Below, piece after piece: positions 36,353-45,641 of a stretch of 64,000 nucleotides of DNA; position 1 is the first letter of the stretch, and each line of letters begins with the position of its first letter. The position numbers and the translations under genes are program-made. The stretch lies in the NCBI GenBank assembly GCA_050998615.1, contig JBPCQA010000033.1, forward strand, positions 62,001 through 126,000. Reading direction: 5' to 3'. The notes beneath the pieces are model-generated. The model ran no database searches, was not told where the DNA came from, and worked only from the letters and a program-made list of their open reading frames with translations. Source of the DNA: JBPCQA01 sp050998615 (lineage in GTDB: Bacteria > Actinomycetota > Actinomycetes > Propionibacteriales > Nocardioidaceae).

Positions 36353-37057
36353 TTGAGCAGATCGGTGCTCGTCACGGGCGGCAACCGTGGCATCGGCGCA
36401 GCAATCGCGCAGGTGTTCGCCGACACCGGTGACAACGTGGCTGTGACGTATCGCTCCGGACCGCCTCCAGATCGCCATCTGGCGGTGCGATGCGACGTGA
36501 CCGCCCCAGAACAGGTCGACGCGGCGTTCGCCGACATCGAGTCAGCTCAGGGGCCAGTGGAAGTCCTGATTGCCAACGCCGGCATCACCCGGGACACGTT
36601 GCTGCTGCGCATGAGCGAGGATGACTGGTCCGCGGTGATCGAGACGAACCTGACCGGCTCGTTTCGGGTAGCGAAGCGAGCTGCTCGGGGGATGTTGCGG
36701 CTCAAGCGCGGCCGCATCGTGTTGATCTCCTCGGTGGTGGGGTTGCTTGGCTCGGCTGGCCAGGTCAACTACGGGGCGAGCAAGGCGGGCTTGGTGGGGA
36801 TGGCTCGGTCGATGGCTCGAGAGCTGGGCAGCCGGTCGATCACTACCAACGTCGTGGCGCCCGGCTTTGTGGAGACCGACATGACCGCCGAGTTGTCTCC
36901 CGACAAGCAGGCCGAGTATTTGCGGGCCATCCCCCTCGGGCGTTACACCACTGGCGACGAAATCGCCAAGGTGGTCAGATGGGTGGCCTCCGATGAGGCC
37001 GGCTACATCACCGGCGCGGTGATCCCGGTCGACGGCGGACTCGGCATGGGGCACTGA
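36353..37057 (+). CDS. fabG: 3-oxoacyl-ACP reductase FabG (MabA-like)
   Basis: NADPH-dependent reductase of FAS-II, 234 aa. It has the Rossmann motif TGGNRGIG, NAGITRD, the catalytic Ser and Tyr-xxx-Lys in ISSVVGLLGSAGQVNYGASK, and the C-terminal YITGAVIPVDGGLGMGH. The start is most likely TTG 36353, with GGGAGG six bases upstream; codons back to 36305 lack family residues. It is followed 16 bases later by fabI, as mabA-inhA in mycobacteria. Confidence 0.94.
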   Translation: MSRSVLVTGGNRGIGAAIAQVFADTGDNVAVTYRSGPPPDRHLAVRCDVTAPEQVDAAFADIESAQGPVEVLIANAGITRDTLLLRMSEDDWSAVIETNLTGSFRVAKRAARGMLRLKRGRIVLISSVVGLLGSAGQVNYGASKAGLVGMARSMARELGSRSITTNVVAPGFVETDMTAELSPDKQAEYLRAIPLGRYTTGDEIAKVVRWVASDEAGYITGAVIPVDGGLGMGH

Positions 37058-37073
37058 CGGAAGGCGGCTGAGC

Positions 37074-37844
37074 ATGGGACTCTTGGACGGCAAGCGCATC
37101 CTGGTGGCCGGCGTCACCATGGACTCCTCGATCGGCTTCGCCACCGCAAAGGTCGCGCAGGAGCAGGGCGCGACCGTGGTGATCTCCAACTTCGGCCGAG
37201 CGCTGTCGATCACCAGGCGCATCGCGAAGCGGCTCCCGATCGAACCGGCCGTGCTGGAGCTGGACGTCAGCAACGACGACCACCTCGAAGGGCTGGCTGA
37301 TCAGCTACGCCAGCACGTCGACGGGCTCGACGGGGTAGTCCATGCGATCGCCTACGGCAATCCGGAGACGATCCTGGGTGGCAAATTCCTGCAGGGCCCC
37401 TGGGATGACGTGGCGCAAGCCGTCCGGGTGTCGGCGTACTCGTTCAAATCACTCGCGTCGGCGTGCCTGCCGCTGATGCAGCCCGGTGGCTCGATTGTCG
37501 GCTGCACATTCGACGCCAGTGTCGCGTGGCCCGGCTACGACTGGATGGGTTTCGCCAAGGGCGCCCTGGAGTCGTGCAACCGTTATCTCGCACGTGACCT
37601 TGGCGCGATGGGGATCCGCTGCAATCTGGTCTCCGCCGGCGCGCTGAAGACGCTTGCGGCCAAGGCGATTCCGGGCTTCGAGCGCTTCGAGGATGAGTGG
37701 GCCAAGCGTGCCCCGCTGGGCTGGGATCAACACGACCTGGAGCCAACCGCGCGCACCATCGTCGCGCTGCTGAGCGACTTCATGCCCAAGACGACCGGCG
37801 AGATCGTGCACGTCGACGGCGGCTTCCACGCCATGGGCGCCTAG
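37074..37844 (+). CDS. fabI: enoyl-ACP reductase FabI (InhA-like)
   Basis: NADH-dependent reductase completing each FAS-II cycle, 256 aa. It closely follows InhA: GLLDGKRILVAGVTMDSSIG, ELDVSNDDHLEGLA, GGSIVGCTFDAS, and the catalytic pair Tyr and Lys in YDWMGFAKGALES. ALLSDFMPKTTGEIVHVDGG near the end is also typical. It is slightly shorter than mycobacterial InhA (269 aa). In an operon with fabG. Confidence 0.95.
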   Translation: MGLLDGKRILVAGVTMDSSIGFATAKVAQEQGATVVISNFGRALSITRRIAKRLPIEPAVLELDVSNDDHLEGLADQLRQHVDGLDGVVHAIAYGNPETILGGKFLQGPWDDVAQAVRVSAYSFKSLASACLPLMQPGGSIVGCTFDASVAWPGYDWMGFAKGALESCNRYLARDLGAMGIRCNLVSAGALKTLAAKAIPGFERFEDEWAKRAPLGWDQHDLEPTARTIVALLSDFMPKTTGEIVHVDGGFHAMGA

Positions 37845-37846
37845 GC

Positions 37847-38821
37847 GTGACAGCGGTCATCACCACCTGGTTGACCGACAGGTTCGGCCTCGACCTGCCG
37901 GTGGTCACCGCTCCGATGGCGGGTGTCTCCGACGGGAGATTCGCAGCGGCCGCGACCGCTGCCGGAGTGCTTGGCACGTTCGGCGTCGGCTCGGCAGCCT
38001 CGGGGGAGTGGATCGCCGATCAGGTCGCGGCGGCACGCACCACACCGCCGTACGGCATCGGTCTAATGGCCTGGGCGCAGCCTGGCCGGCCACATCAACT
38101 TGAGGCGGTGCTGGCGGCGCGTCCGGCCTTGGTGTCGATCAGCTATGGCGACTGTGCGCCGTACGTCGACGTGCTGCACGACGCGGGAACGACCGTGGTG
38201 ACCCAGGTCGGCACCGTCGCACAAGCCCTGGCCGCTGAGAAAGCCGGCGTGGATGCGGTGGTGGCGCGAGGTGGTGAGGGCGGCGGCCACGGCTACAACC
38301 TGGTGGCAACGCTGCCCCTGCTGCAGGCCGTGCTCGACCGGGCGCGGCTGCCGGTGCTGGCGGCCGGCGGTATCGCTACCGCACGCGGACTGGCCGCCGT
38401 GCTGGCCGCCGGGGCAAGCGGGGCCTGGATCGGTACGGCGTTCGCTTGCTGCCGCGAGTCGATGTGGCCCGACGACCAGGTGGCCCAGGCTTACGCTGCC
38501 GACGAGACCAGCACCGGCTATTCGCGAGTGTTCGACGTCGCCTCGGGTGTGGGCTGGCCCGCCGACGTGGGAGGGCGCACCGTTCGCAACGCGTTCTCCG
38601 ACGCCTGGGCAGGTCGAGAAGCATCGGTTTCCGCCGACCCCGCCGCGGCGGCGCAGTTTCGGGCCGCGCCGGCCAATAGGGACTTCGACACGTTGCCCGT
38701 GTACGTCGGTCAGGGCGTCGGCCTGTTGGCAACCGGTCGCCCGGCGATCGCCGATGTCGTCTCACAGTTTGGCGGGGCCGCGTCTTTGCTTCGGCAGGCC
38801 GCCGGCGCGATTTCGGGATGA
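37847..38821 (+). CDS. nitronate monooxygenase family protein
   Basis: A 324-aa FMN-dependent TIM-barrel protein of the 2-nitropropane dioxygenase family, with DLPVVTAPMAGVSDGRFAAA at the start, ARGGEGGGHGYN and LAAGGIATARGLAAVLAAGA in the FMN site. GTG 37847 is two bases after the fabI stop, so it is in the fab operon. The family also includes enoyl-ACP reductase FabK, and the neighbours make a lipid-related role conceivable, but the sequence does not settle the substrate. Confidence 0.85.
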   Translation: MTAVITTWLTDRFGLDLPVVTAPMAGVSDGRFAAAATAAGVLGTFGVGSAASGEWIADQVAAARTTPPYGIGLMAWAQPGRPHQLEAVLAARPALVSISYGDCAPYVDVLHDAGTTVVTQVGTVAQALAAEKAGVDAVVARGGEGGGHGYNLVATLPLLQAVLDRARLPVLAAGGIATARGLAAVLAAGASGAWIGTAFACCRESMWPDDQVAQAYAADETSTGYSRVFDVASGVGWPADVGGRTVRNAFSDAWAGREASVSADPAAAAQFRAAPANRDFDTLPVYVGQGVGLLATGRPAIADVVSQFGGAASLLRQAAGAISG

Positions 38822-38860
38822 GCGCCGGCTGCTCGTTGCCGCGACGGGTAGCGTGGCGCC

Positions 38861-40603
38861 GTGACGTCGTCGCTCATCGAGTTGCGGGTTCTCGAAGGTC
38901 CCAACCTGTACTTCTCCAGGGCGGCGATCAAGGCGACCTTGGACCTGACGGTGCTGCTCGAGGCGGACGACGAGGCCATCCGGCGCTTCGCCCACCGCAT
39001 TGGGCTGGTCACCGCCAGACCGGGAGCGGGGGGCTCCGGGTTTCGGCAGCGTTTCGCGGGCCGTGCGGTGGCCAGACTGGTCAGGCAGATCGCACTCGAG
39101 GCGGGCACCCGACGGCTCGCGGTCCGGGTGCGGCCGACCACCGACGTACATCTCGTCGTGGTTGCCTTTCCCTGGCGGCACCGCGACCGGGCAACAGCTC
39201 TGGCGCGTGCTGTTGCCGGAGTGCTCGACGATCTGGCTCGAACCAACATCGACGCCTTGATGGGCGGCGCGGCCGCCGAGGTGCAAGGCACGGACCCCGG
39301 GCCGGTGCCGCCCACGATCAAACCCGCGATCCCGGTGGTGGCGGTGACCGGCACCAACGGGAAGACGACAACGTCACGGATGATCGGTCACATTGCGCGG
39401 GAGGCCGGCTGGCATGTGGGGTGGTCGTCCACCGACGGCATCTACGCCGACGGTGAGCTCGTCGAGGCCGGCGACTACTCCGGTCCGAGCGGTGCGGGCA
39501 GGGTGCTGGCCCAGCCGGGTGTCCAGCTGGCTGTCACCGAGACGGCCAGGGGCGGGATTTTGCTACGGGGAATCGGAGTGACACACAACGACGTGTCGGT
39601 GGTGACCAACGTGACGGCCGACCATCTGGGTCTGCAGGGCATCGACACGCTGGACCAACTGGCCGAGGTCAAGGCGGTGGTCCCGCGCATCACCAAGCCG
39701 GCCGGCTGGGCGGTGCTGAATGGCGACGACCCACGGGTGTTCGCGATGCGCTCGGTCATCGAGGCACGTCCGTGGGTGTTTTCCCGTGATCCCGGCTCGC
39801 CGTCGATCCGCGAAGTCGTGGGTGGCGGCGGCCGGGCGACCACGGTGATCGACGGCTGGATCTCCATCCTGGCCCCAGCCGCGGACCCCGACCCGCTGGT
39901 GCCGGTGGTCGACGTACCCATGACGCTTGCCGGGCTCAGCCGGTTCAACGTCGAGAACGCATTAGCGGCGGCCAGCGCCGCACTCGCGGTCGGGCTGCCA
40001 AGGCAGGCAGTGGTCGCTGGCCTCGAGTCGTTCGTGCCGGGTCCGCACCACAATCCGGGCCGGATGAACGTCTACTCTCTCGACGGCTTCACCGTGGTCA
40101 TTGACCTCGCCCACAACGAGGCGGGTCTTGAGGCGCTGATCGAGGTCATGAACGGGTTGCGGTCCGTCGGTTCCCGCACGCTGCTCGGCATCGGCACTGC
40201 AGGTGACCGGACCGACGACCTGGTCCGCAGCCTCGGGGAGTTGGGTGCCCGAGATTGCGACGTGCTGGTCATCGTGCACAAGGATGCCTACCTGCGCGGA
40301 AGCGACATCGAACACATGACCGCGACCTATCGAGCCGGCGCCGCCGCCGTGGGAGTCACCGATGTGCCCGCGTTCAGGTCGGAGCTTGCGGGCCTGCAGG
40401 CGCTCGTGTCGCAGGCAGACCGAGGCGACGTGGTGGCGGTGATGTGCCATCAAGACCGGGCCGGCCTACATGGCTGGTTGCGCAGCCTGGGGGCCGCGGT
40501 AGACGACCCGCAGACGGTGCGCGACAAGGTGTTGGTGCTCCGCCGTACCGGGCCGGTGCCAGCGGCTCGTGCAGCGGATTCGACCGTGAAGGTGCGGCGC
40601 TGA
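38861..40603 (+). CDS. CphA paralogue: N-terminal domain plus Mur-ligase domain, no ATP-grasp
   Basis: A 580-aa Mur-ligase-family protein. The ATP loop TGTNGKTTT is at ~163-171. From there to the end it parallels the C-terminal half of the CphA encoded opposite: GWSSTDGIY versus GMTSTDGVV, TETARGGILLRGIGVTHND versus FEVARGGILREGLGYERND, and VTADHLGLQGIDTLDQLAEV versus VQPDHLGIRGIDTIEQLADV. Residues 1-140 look like the CphA N-terminal domain (LRVLEGPNLYFSRAAIKATL). The ~280-residue ATP-grasp domain that adds aspartate in CphA is missing. It should therefore make a single amide bond, perhaps on a cyanophycin-like acceptor. Substrate unknown. It is convergent with cphA, 55 bases apart. It is not CphA2, which keeps ATP-grasp. 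Confidence 0.85.
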   Translation: MTSSLIELRVLEGPNLYFSRAAIKATLDLTVLLEADDEAIRRFAHRIGLVTARPGAGGSGFRQRFAGRAVARLVRQIALEAGTRRLAVRVRPTTDVHLVVVAFPWRHRDRATALARAVAGVLDDLARTNIDALMGGAAAEVQGTDPGPVPPTIKPAIPVVAVTGTNGKTTTSRMIGHIAREAGWHVGWSSTDGIYADGELVEAGDYSGPSGAGRVLAQPGVQLAVTETARGGILLRGIGVTHNDVSVVTNVTADHLGLQGIDTLDQLAEVKAVVPRITKPAGWAVLNGDDPRVFAMRSVIEARPWVFSRDPGSPSIREVVGGGGRATTVIDGWISILAPAADPDPLVPVVDVPMTLAGLSRFNVENALAAASAALAVGLPRQAVVAGLESFVPGPHHNPGRMNVYSLDGFTVVIDLAHNEAGLEALIEVMNGLRSVGSRTLLGIGTAGDRTDDLVRSLGELGARDCDVLVIVHKDAYLRGSDIEHMTATYRAGAAAVGVTDVPAFRSELAGLQALVSQADRGDVVAVMCHQDRAGLHGWLRSLGAAVDDPQTVRDKVLVLRRTGPVPAARAADSTVKVRR

Positions 40604-40658
40604 GCGCGCCTCGTCCGGCGACTGGGACCGGCTGGGCGTCGGATCTTGCCGGCTTCGC

Positions 40659-43463
40659 CTACGCCGGGCTGGGAGTCGTACTCGCCAAGTCCGGGTCGCC
40701 GACCGGTTCGTCTTGCGCTGAGCTGGCGCCGGCTTGGGCCTGGTTGGACCACGATTCGAGCTCGGCAAGCGCCGCTGCGTGTTTGTCGACGCACAGCACC
40801 ACGAGGTCGCCCTTGTTGGCACGGGCCATCGCATGCCGGATGGCGCCGATCTCGTCGATCACCACTTCCAGCTGCTTGCACCGAGCCCCCTCCACCACCC
40901 GGGAGTTGACACCGTCGGCGACGAGCCGGGCGGTCTCGCCGCGGGCTCGGCCGCGCAGTGCGGCATCCTCGCGTACGACGATGACGTCGAAGTGGTCCGC
41001 CGCGATGGCTCCCAGCTCACGCATGTCTTCGTCGCGACGGTCTCCAGCGGTGGCGATGACGCCGATCCGTGACGGTTTCGCGAGGTCACTCGCCGCCAAC
41101 AGTCCATCGCCGACCTTGTCCACGAAGTCCCCCAGCATCCGCATCCCGGGTGCGTTGTGGCAGTAGTCGACGATCACGTTGACGCCCTCGACCTCGATCT
41201 CGTTCAGGCGCCCAGGGGAAAGGTAGTAGTTGGTCGAGAACGTGCGCAGGCCTTGCCGGATGTCGTGCAGCGGGGCACCGGCCGCGAACGCGGCCGCGGC
41301 GGCGGCCAGCGAGTTCTGCACGTTCATCAACGCCCGGCCACCGAATGTTGCGGGCAGCAGGTGGGTCCAGGCCAGCTGCATCTCCCGGCTGCCATGCTTG
41401 ACGACGATCATGGTGCCTCGCTCGCTCTTTTCCAGCACCACTGCCTTGCCGCCACGACGGCAATGTGAGTCGATGAGATCTCGAATCTCAGAGCCTGACT
41501 CCGCCATGCTGAACCAGACCACGTCACCGGAGCAGCGGCGCCGCATTGCCCGGACCAGCTCGTCGTCGGCGTTGAGGACCGCGTGACCACTGCGCGGCAC
41601 CGCCTCCACCGGAACCGCCTTGACGTCGGCAAGCTGTTCGATCGTGTCGATGCCGCGGATGCCAAGGTGATCGGGTTGGACGTTGAGCACGACGGCGACG
41701 TCGTTGCGTTCGTACCCGAGACCTTCCCGCAAGATGCCGCCGCGGGCGACCTCGAAGACGGCGAAGTCCACGCGTGGATTTTGCAGCACCATCCGGGCCG
41801 ACTTGGGGCCAGAGGCGTCGGCCCGGATCACCAGCCGCTCGTCGATGACAACACCGTCGGTGGAGGTCATCCCCACCTTGCGGCCCATGCCCTTGAAAAT
41901 GTGGGCGATCATCCGCGCCGTGGTGGTCTTGCCGTTCGTGCCGGTGACCGACACGACTGGGATACGGCTGGGCGCGCCAGGCGGGAACAGCATGTCGACA
42001 ACGGACTTGGAGATGAACTGGGGGTCGCCCAGCGTCGGATGAGTATGCATCCGGAAGCCCGGTGCGGCGTTCACCTCGCAGATGGCGCCACCGGCCTCGC
42101 GCACCGGCTCGGTGATGTCGGGACAGATGAAGTCAATGCCGGCAATGTCGAGCCCGATGACCCGGGCCGCCTCCTCGGCGATCTCGACGTTCTCCGGGTG
42201 TGCTTCGAGCGTGCGGTCGATCGAGATGCCGCCGGTGGACATGTTGCCGGTCAAGGTCAGCTTGACCTCCTCGCCGGCCGGCGGCACCGAGCTCAGTTGG
42301 TATCCCTGTGCCTGAACCAGCTCCTCGGCCGCCTCGTCGACCTTGATGCGCGTCAGCACCTTCTCGTGCCCGACGCCTCGGCGCGGGTCCGCGTTGACCT
42401 TGTCGACAAGCTCGGCGACCGTGCTGCTGCCGTCACCGATCACGCGTGCGGGCACCCGTTCGGCGATCGCAGCGATCCGCCCATCGATGACCAGGCACCG
42501 GTAGTCGCGCCCGCTCACGAACGTCTCGATGATGACTCGCCCATCGCGCGACTGCGCCTCGGCGATCTGGAACGCGTTCCTTACAGCCGCCTCGTCGGTC
42601 AGGTTCAGGCACACCCCGCGGCCATGATTTCCGTCCAGCGGCTTGCAGACGACCGGGTAGCCGATCCGGCTGGCCACCGCGACCGCCTGGTCGGCCGTCT
42701 TTATCGACTCCGCGCGTGGGACCGGGAGCCCGGCAGCGCTGAGCAATCTCCCGGTAAGGGCCTTGTCGCTCGCTACATCGACAGCAATGGCCGACGTAGC
42801 CGACGTCATCGTCGCCCTGATGCGTTTTTGGTGCACGCCCTGCCCGAGCTGCACCAACGAATACTGGTTGAGCCTGATCCATGGGATGTCTCGTGACACC
42901 GCCTCGTCGAGGATTGCCTGCGTCGACGGCCCGAACGCGGTGCGCTCGGCACGCACGATAAACCGCTCCCGCTCGGCCTCGAAGTCGAATGTCGCGTCGG
43001 GAGACACCAGGTGATTGATGAGGCGTACGGCGAGTCGGCCGGCCTCGACGCCCACGTTCTCGTCGACGTACCCGTAGATCACGTTGTAACGACCGCGCTC
43101 GCCGGGAACCTGACGGGTCTTGCCGCGCCGCAGATCATGTCCGACCTCATGCTGCAGCTGCAGCGCCACGTGCTCACAGACATGGCCAAGCCAGGTGCCT
43201 TCGACGAGGCGCTCGACGAAGCCGCCCTTGCGGCCGCGTGAGCAGGAGTGCCTGCGCAATCCAGGCAGCATCTCCAGGAGCTGCTCGGTGAAGTTCGGGA
43301 TGCGGTCGGTCGGCCAGTCCTCCAACGAGCCGAGGTCGACGACGAGGTGGATTGCCTTGTCGTAGGACCAAACGTTGCCGCCGCGGTAAATCCGGGTCTC
43401 GACGATGGCCAGTTCCGGGCTCAGGTCGGTCGTGCTGCCATGGGTGCGGGCGGTGTCGGTCAT
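40659..43463 (-). CDS. cphA: cyanophycin synthetase
   Basis: Polymerises aspartate and arginine into cyanophycin, a nitrogen reserve, 934 aa. In order: the N-terminal domain (ETRIYRGGNVWSYDKAIHLV), with HVCEHVALQLQHEVG; an ATP-grasp domain at ~215-470 (GYPVVCKPLDGNHGRGVCLN and ICEVNAAPGFRMH); and the Mur-ligase domain from ~495 with TGTNGKTTT. The length is near the usual 870-900 plus a polar 40-residue tail. It overlaps the cyanophycinase gene (ATGA at 43460-43463). Confidence 0.96.
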   Translation of the reverse strand: MTDTARTHGSTTDLSPELAIVETRIYRGGNVWSYDKAIHLVVDLGSLEDWPTDRIPNFTEQLLEMLPGLRRHSCSRGRKGGFVERLVEGTWLGHVCEHVALQLQHEVGHDLRRGKTRQVPGERGRYNVIYGYVDENVGVEAGRLAVRLINHLVSPDATFDFEAERERFIVRAERTAFGPSTQAILDEAVSRDIPWIRLNQYSLVQLGQGVHQKRIRATMTSATSAIAVDVASDKALTGRLLSAAGLPVPRAESIKTADQAVAVASRIGYPVVCKPLDGNHGRGVCLNLTDEAAVRNAFQIAEAQSRDGRVIIETFVSGRDYRCLVIDGRIAAIAERVPARVIGDGSSTVAELVDKVNADPRRGVGHEKVLTRIKVDEAAEELVQAQGYQLSSVPPAGEEVKLTLTGNMSTGGISIDRTLEAHPENVEIAEEAARVIGLDIAGIDFICPDITEPVREAGGAICEVNAAPGFRMHTHPTLGDPQFISKSVVDMLFPPGAPSRIPVVSVTGTNGKTTTARMIAHIFKGMGRKVGMTSTDGVVIDERLVIRADASGPKSARMVLQNPRVDFAVFEVARGGILREGLGYERNDVAVVLNVQPDHLGIRGIDTIEQLADVKAVPVEAVPRSGHAVLNADDELVRAMRRRCSGDVVWFSMAESGSEIRDLIDSHCRRGGKAVVLEKSERGTMIVVKHGSREMQLAWTHLLPATFGGRALMNVQNSLAAAAAAFAAGAPLHDIRQGLRTFSTNYYLSPGRLNEIEVEGVNVIVDYCHNAPGMRMLGDFVDKVGDGLLAASDLAKPSRIGVIATAGDRRDEDMRELGAIAADHFDVIVVREDAALRGRARGETARLVADGVNSRVVEGARCKQLEVVIDEIGAIRHAMARANKGDLVVLCVDKHAAALAELESWSNQAQAGASSAQDEPVGDPDLASTTPSPA

Positions 43464-44425
43464 CTGCTGTCATCCTCCAGGTCGTGCCCGCCGCCGCGCC
43501 GGCTTCGAGTCAGGCTTGTCGATGAGACGCCCTCGGCGGCGATGTCGTGAGCGAGTCGGCGAAGATCCGCACCCGCCTCGCGAAGCTCTGTCTCTTCGGC
43601 TGGGTCGGTTCGGGTGCCGACGGCTACCAATCCTCGCGTGACCAGGTCGAATCGGGCACCGGCCGGCAACACATGCAGCCGCGCATTGGAGATCATCAGC
43701 GGCTCGGTGCGCTTGGCGTCGTGGGCCGTCGAGGTCATGTGCTCTCCGTCGATGATCGTCACAGCGCCTTTGCCGATGACCTCCACCCGATGGCCGTCAG
43801 TGACGACAGCTGCGGTGTCTTCGTCCACCCCGATCCCGAGCAGGTCAGGCGATTGGGCGACCAGCATGAGCAGCCGTCCGTAGCGGTTGCGCTGCGCGAA
43901 GTGTTGGTCGATGACGCAACCGTGCAGCAAGCCGAGCCCGGACGCCAGCTGGGTCATGCGCTGTTTGGGCGTGGACCCTCCCGGCCCGAGCGCGACCATA
44001 TGTGAGGATTGGATGCTGGCTCCGGCCGACGTGCCGCCGATCGTCACGCCGCGTCGATGCGCTGCCCTGATGGCCTCACCGAAGAGGGTTCCGTTGATGA
44101 TCGCGGACAGCTTCAATTGGTTGCCGCCGGTCATGAAGATTCCGGTGACGTCGTGCAGCCGAGCAGCCAGCGCCGGGTCGTCTGCCTCTTGCCGAGACTC
44201 GGGACGGATGGCGTTCACCTTGGCAGCCCCGAGGTGCTCGAACAACGCCGAATAGATCTCCACGATCTCCGGACCCAACGACGAGGCGGTGGGAATGACC
44301 GCGATGTGGGCCGAGTGGTCGCCACAGGCGGCGACGAAATGTCGAAGCACCGTACGACGCTTAAGCTTGTCTTCCGCGCCACCGATAACGTACAAGGACC
44401 CCACGGGTTGTCGGGACGCGCACAT
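43460..44425 (-). CDS. cphB: cyanophycinase
   Basis: Exopeptidase of the S51 family releasing beta-Asp-Arg dipeptides from cyanophycin, 321 aa. The nucleophile Ser lies in IGGTSAGASIQSSHM; other family stretches are GSLYVIGGAEDKL, GIFMTGGNQLKLS, VIDQHFAQRNRYGRL and GIGVDEDTA. ATG 44425 (MCASRQPVG) is chosen; codons to 44524 overlap serB. The last ~40 residues are polar and extra to the family core. No isoaspartyl dipeptidase gene is nearby to finish degradation. Confidence 0.95.
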   Translation of the reverse strand: MCASRQPVGSLYVIGGAEDKLKRRTVLRHFVAACGDHSAHIAVIPTASSLGPEIVEIYSALFEHLGAAKVNAIRPESRQEADDPALAARLHDVTGIFMTGGNQLKLSAIINGTLFGEAIRAAHRRGVTIGGTSAGASIQSSHMVALGPGGSTPKQRMTQLASGLGLLHGCVIDQHFAQRNRYGRLLMLVAQSPDLLGIGVDEDTAAVVTDGHRVEVIGKGAVTIIDGEHMTSTAHDAKRTEPLMISNARLHVLPAGARFDLVTRGLVAVGTRTDPAEETELREAGADLRRLAHDIAAEGVSSTSLTRSRRGGGHDLEDDSR

Positions 44426-44435
44426 GGACCGAACC

Positions 44436-45641
44436 CTACGCGGTCCCCTGAGCCGGTGCGGCATCTGCTTCGTCCGCTGCCTCGATGGCTTCTCGGCTGA
44501 TGCCCAAGAGGAACAGAATCGCATCCAGGTACGGGAAGTTGACCGCGGTATGCGCCGCCTGCCGGACGGAAGGCGTTGCGTTGAAGGCGATACCGAGACC
44601 GGCCGTGGTCAGCATGTCGACGTCGTTGGCCCCGTCACCGATGGCCACGGTCTGATCCAGGGCGATCTTGGCGTCCGCTGCGAACCGCCGCAACGCCGCC
44701 GCTTTACCGGCGCGATCAAGCACGTCACCAACGATCCGGCCGGTGAGCCGGCCACCGACGATCTCGAGCTCGTTGGCCTGTGCGTAATCGATGCCCAGCT
44801 CGCCTGCCAGCCGGTCAGCCAGCCGGTTGAAGCCGCCACTGACGATCGCGAAGCGATAGCCGAGCCGTTTCAGAGTTCGCACCAACGTGCGGGCACCCGG
44901 CGTCAGCTCGATCGCGTCGTAGACCCTGTCCAAGACGTCGGCGTCAAGACCGGCAAGCAAGCCCACCCGAGCACGCAGCGCGGTTGCGAAGTCGAGCTCG
45001 CCACTCATCGCGCGCTCGGTGAGCGCCGCAACTTCGGCACCCACGCCGGCATGGGTGGCCAGCAGGTCGATCGCCTCACCTCGCACCAGGGTGGAATCCA
45101 TGTCCATCACCACCAACCGGCGCCCGTGCCGCAGCAGACCGGCCGGCTGGACCGCGACGTCGACGCGCTGGATGGCGGCCTCGGCCGCCAAGACCGCGCG
45201 TAGCCGGGCGATGTTGGCGCCAGAGACGTCGAACTCGATCGCGGTCACCGGATAGCGCGCAACCCGCACGATCCGATCGATGTTGGCTCCGGTGTCTGCC
45301 GTGCGCCCGGCGATCCCGGCGACCGCTCGCGGCGAGAGGGGGTGCCCCAGCACGGTGACATGAGCGCGGCCCTGGCTACGACGATCGTTGTCACCGGCTC
45401 CGCGCACCACCTCGACATCCATGTCCATGCTCGCGGCTGCCTCCCTGATGCAGGCGTCGAGTCTGGAGCAGTCCGGTGGTGCGGTGATCAGAATGCCCAG
45501 CACCAGGCGCCCGCGCAGCACGATCTGCTCGATGTCGACGACCTCGACCGGGAACGTCGACAACGTGCGGAACATCGCTGCGGTCACGCCTCGTCGGTCC
45601 TGGCCGGTGACGGTGATCAGCAACGTGGGCGCATCGGTCAT
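44436..45641 (-). CDS. serB: phosphoserine phosphatase SerB with ACT domains
   Basis: Final enzyme of serine biosynthesis, 401 aa. The N-terminal ~180 residues form two ACT-like regulatory domains (LLITVTGQDRRGVTAAMFRT and AHVTVLGHPLSPRAVAGIAG). The HAD phosphatase follows with DMDSTLVRGE, the SGGF motif in FAIVSGGFNRLADRL and VAIGDGANDVDML. The length matches mycobacterial SerB2. It begins inside the end of the preceding gene and ends ten bases before cphB. Confidence 0.95.
   Translation of the reverse strand: MTDAPTLLITVTGQDRRGVTAAMFRTLSTFPVEVVDIEQIVLRGRLVLGILITAPPDCSRLDACIREAAASMDMDVEVVRGAGDNDRRSQGRAHVTVLGHPLSPRAVAGIAGRTADTGANIDRIVRVARYPVTAIEFDVSGANIARLRAVLAAEAAIQRVDVAVQPAGLLRHGRRLVVMDMDSTLVRGEAIDLLATHAGVGAEVAALTERAMSGELDFATALRARVGLLAGLDADVLDRVYDAIELTPGARTLVRTLKRLGYRFAIVSGGFNRLADRLAGELGIDYAQANELEIVGGRLTGRIVGDVLDRAGKAAALRRFAADAKIALDQTVAIGDGANDVDMLTTAGLGIAFNATPSVRQAAHTAVNFPYLDAILFLLGISREAIEAADEADAAPAQGTA

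Noticed and set aside
38861..40603. Naming the CphA paralogue CphA2
   Set aside because: CphA2 keeps an ATP-grasp domain, and this protein has none.
41583..42896. A 437-codon plus-strand open frame antisense to cphA
   Set aside because: Shadow of cphA, whose three domains are continuous through the interval.
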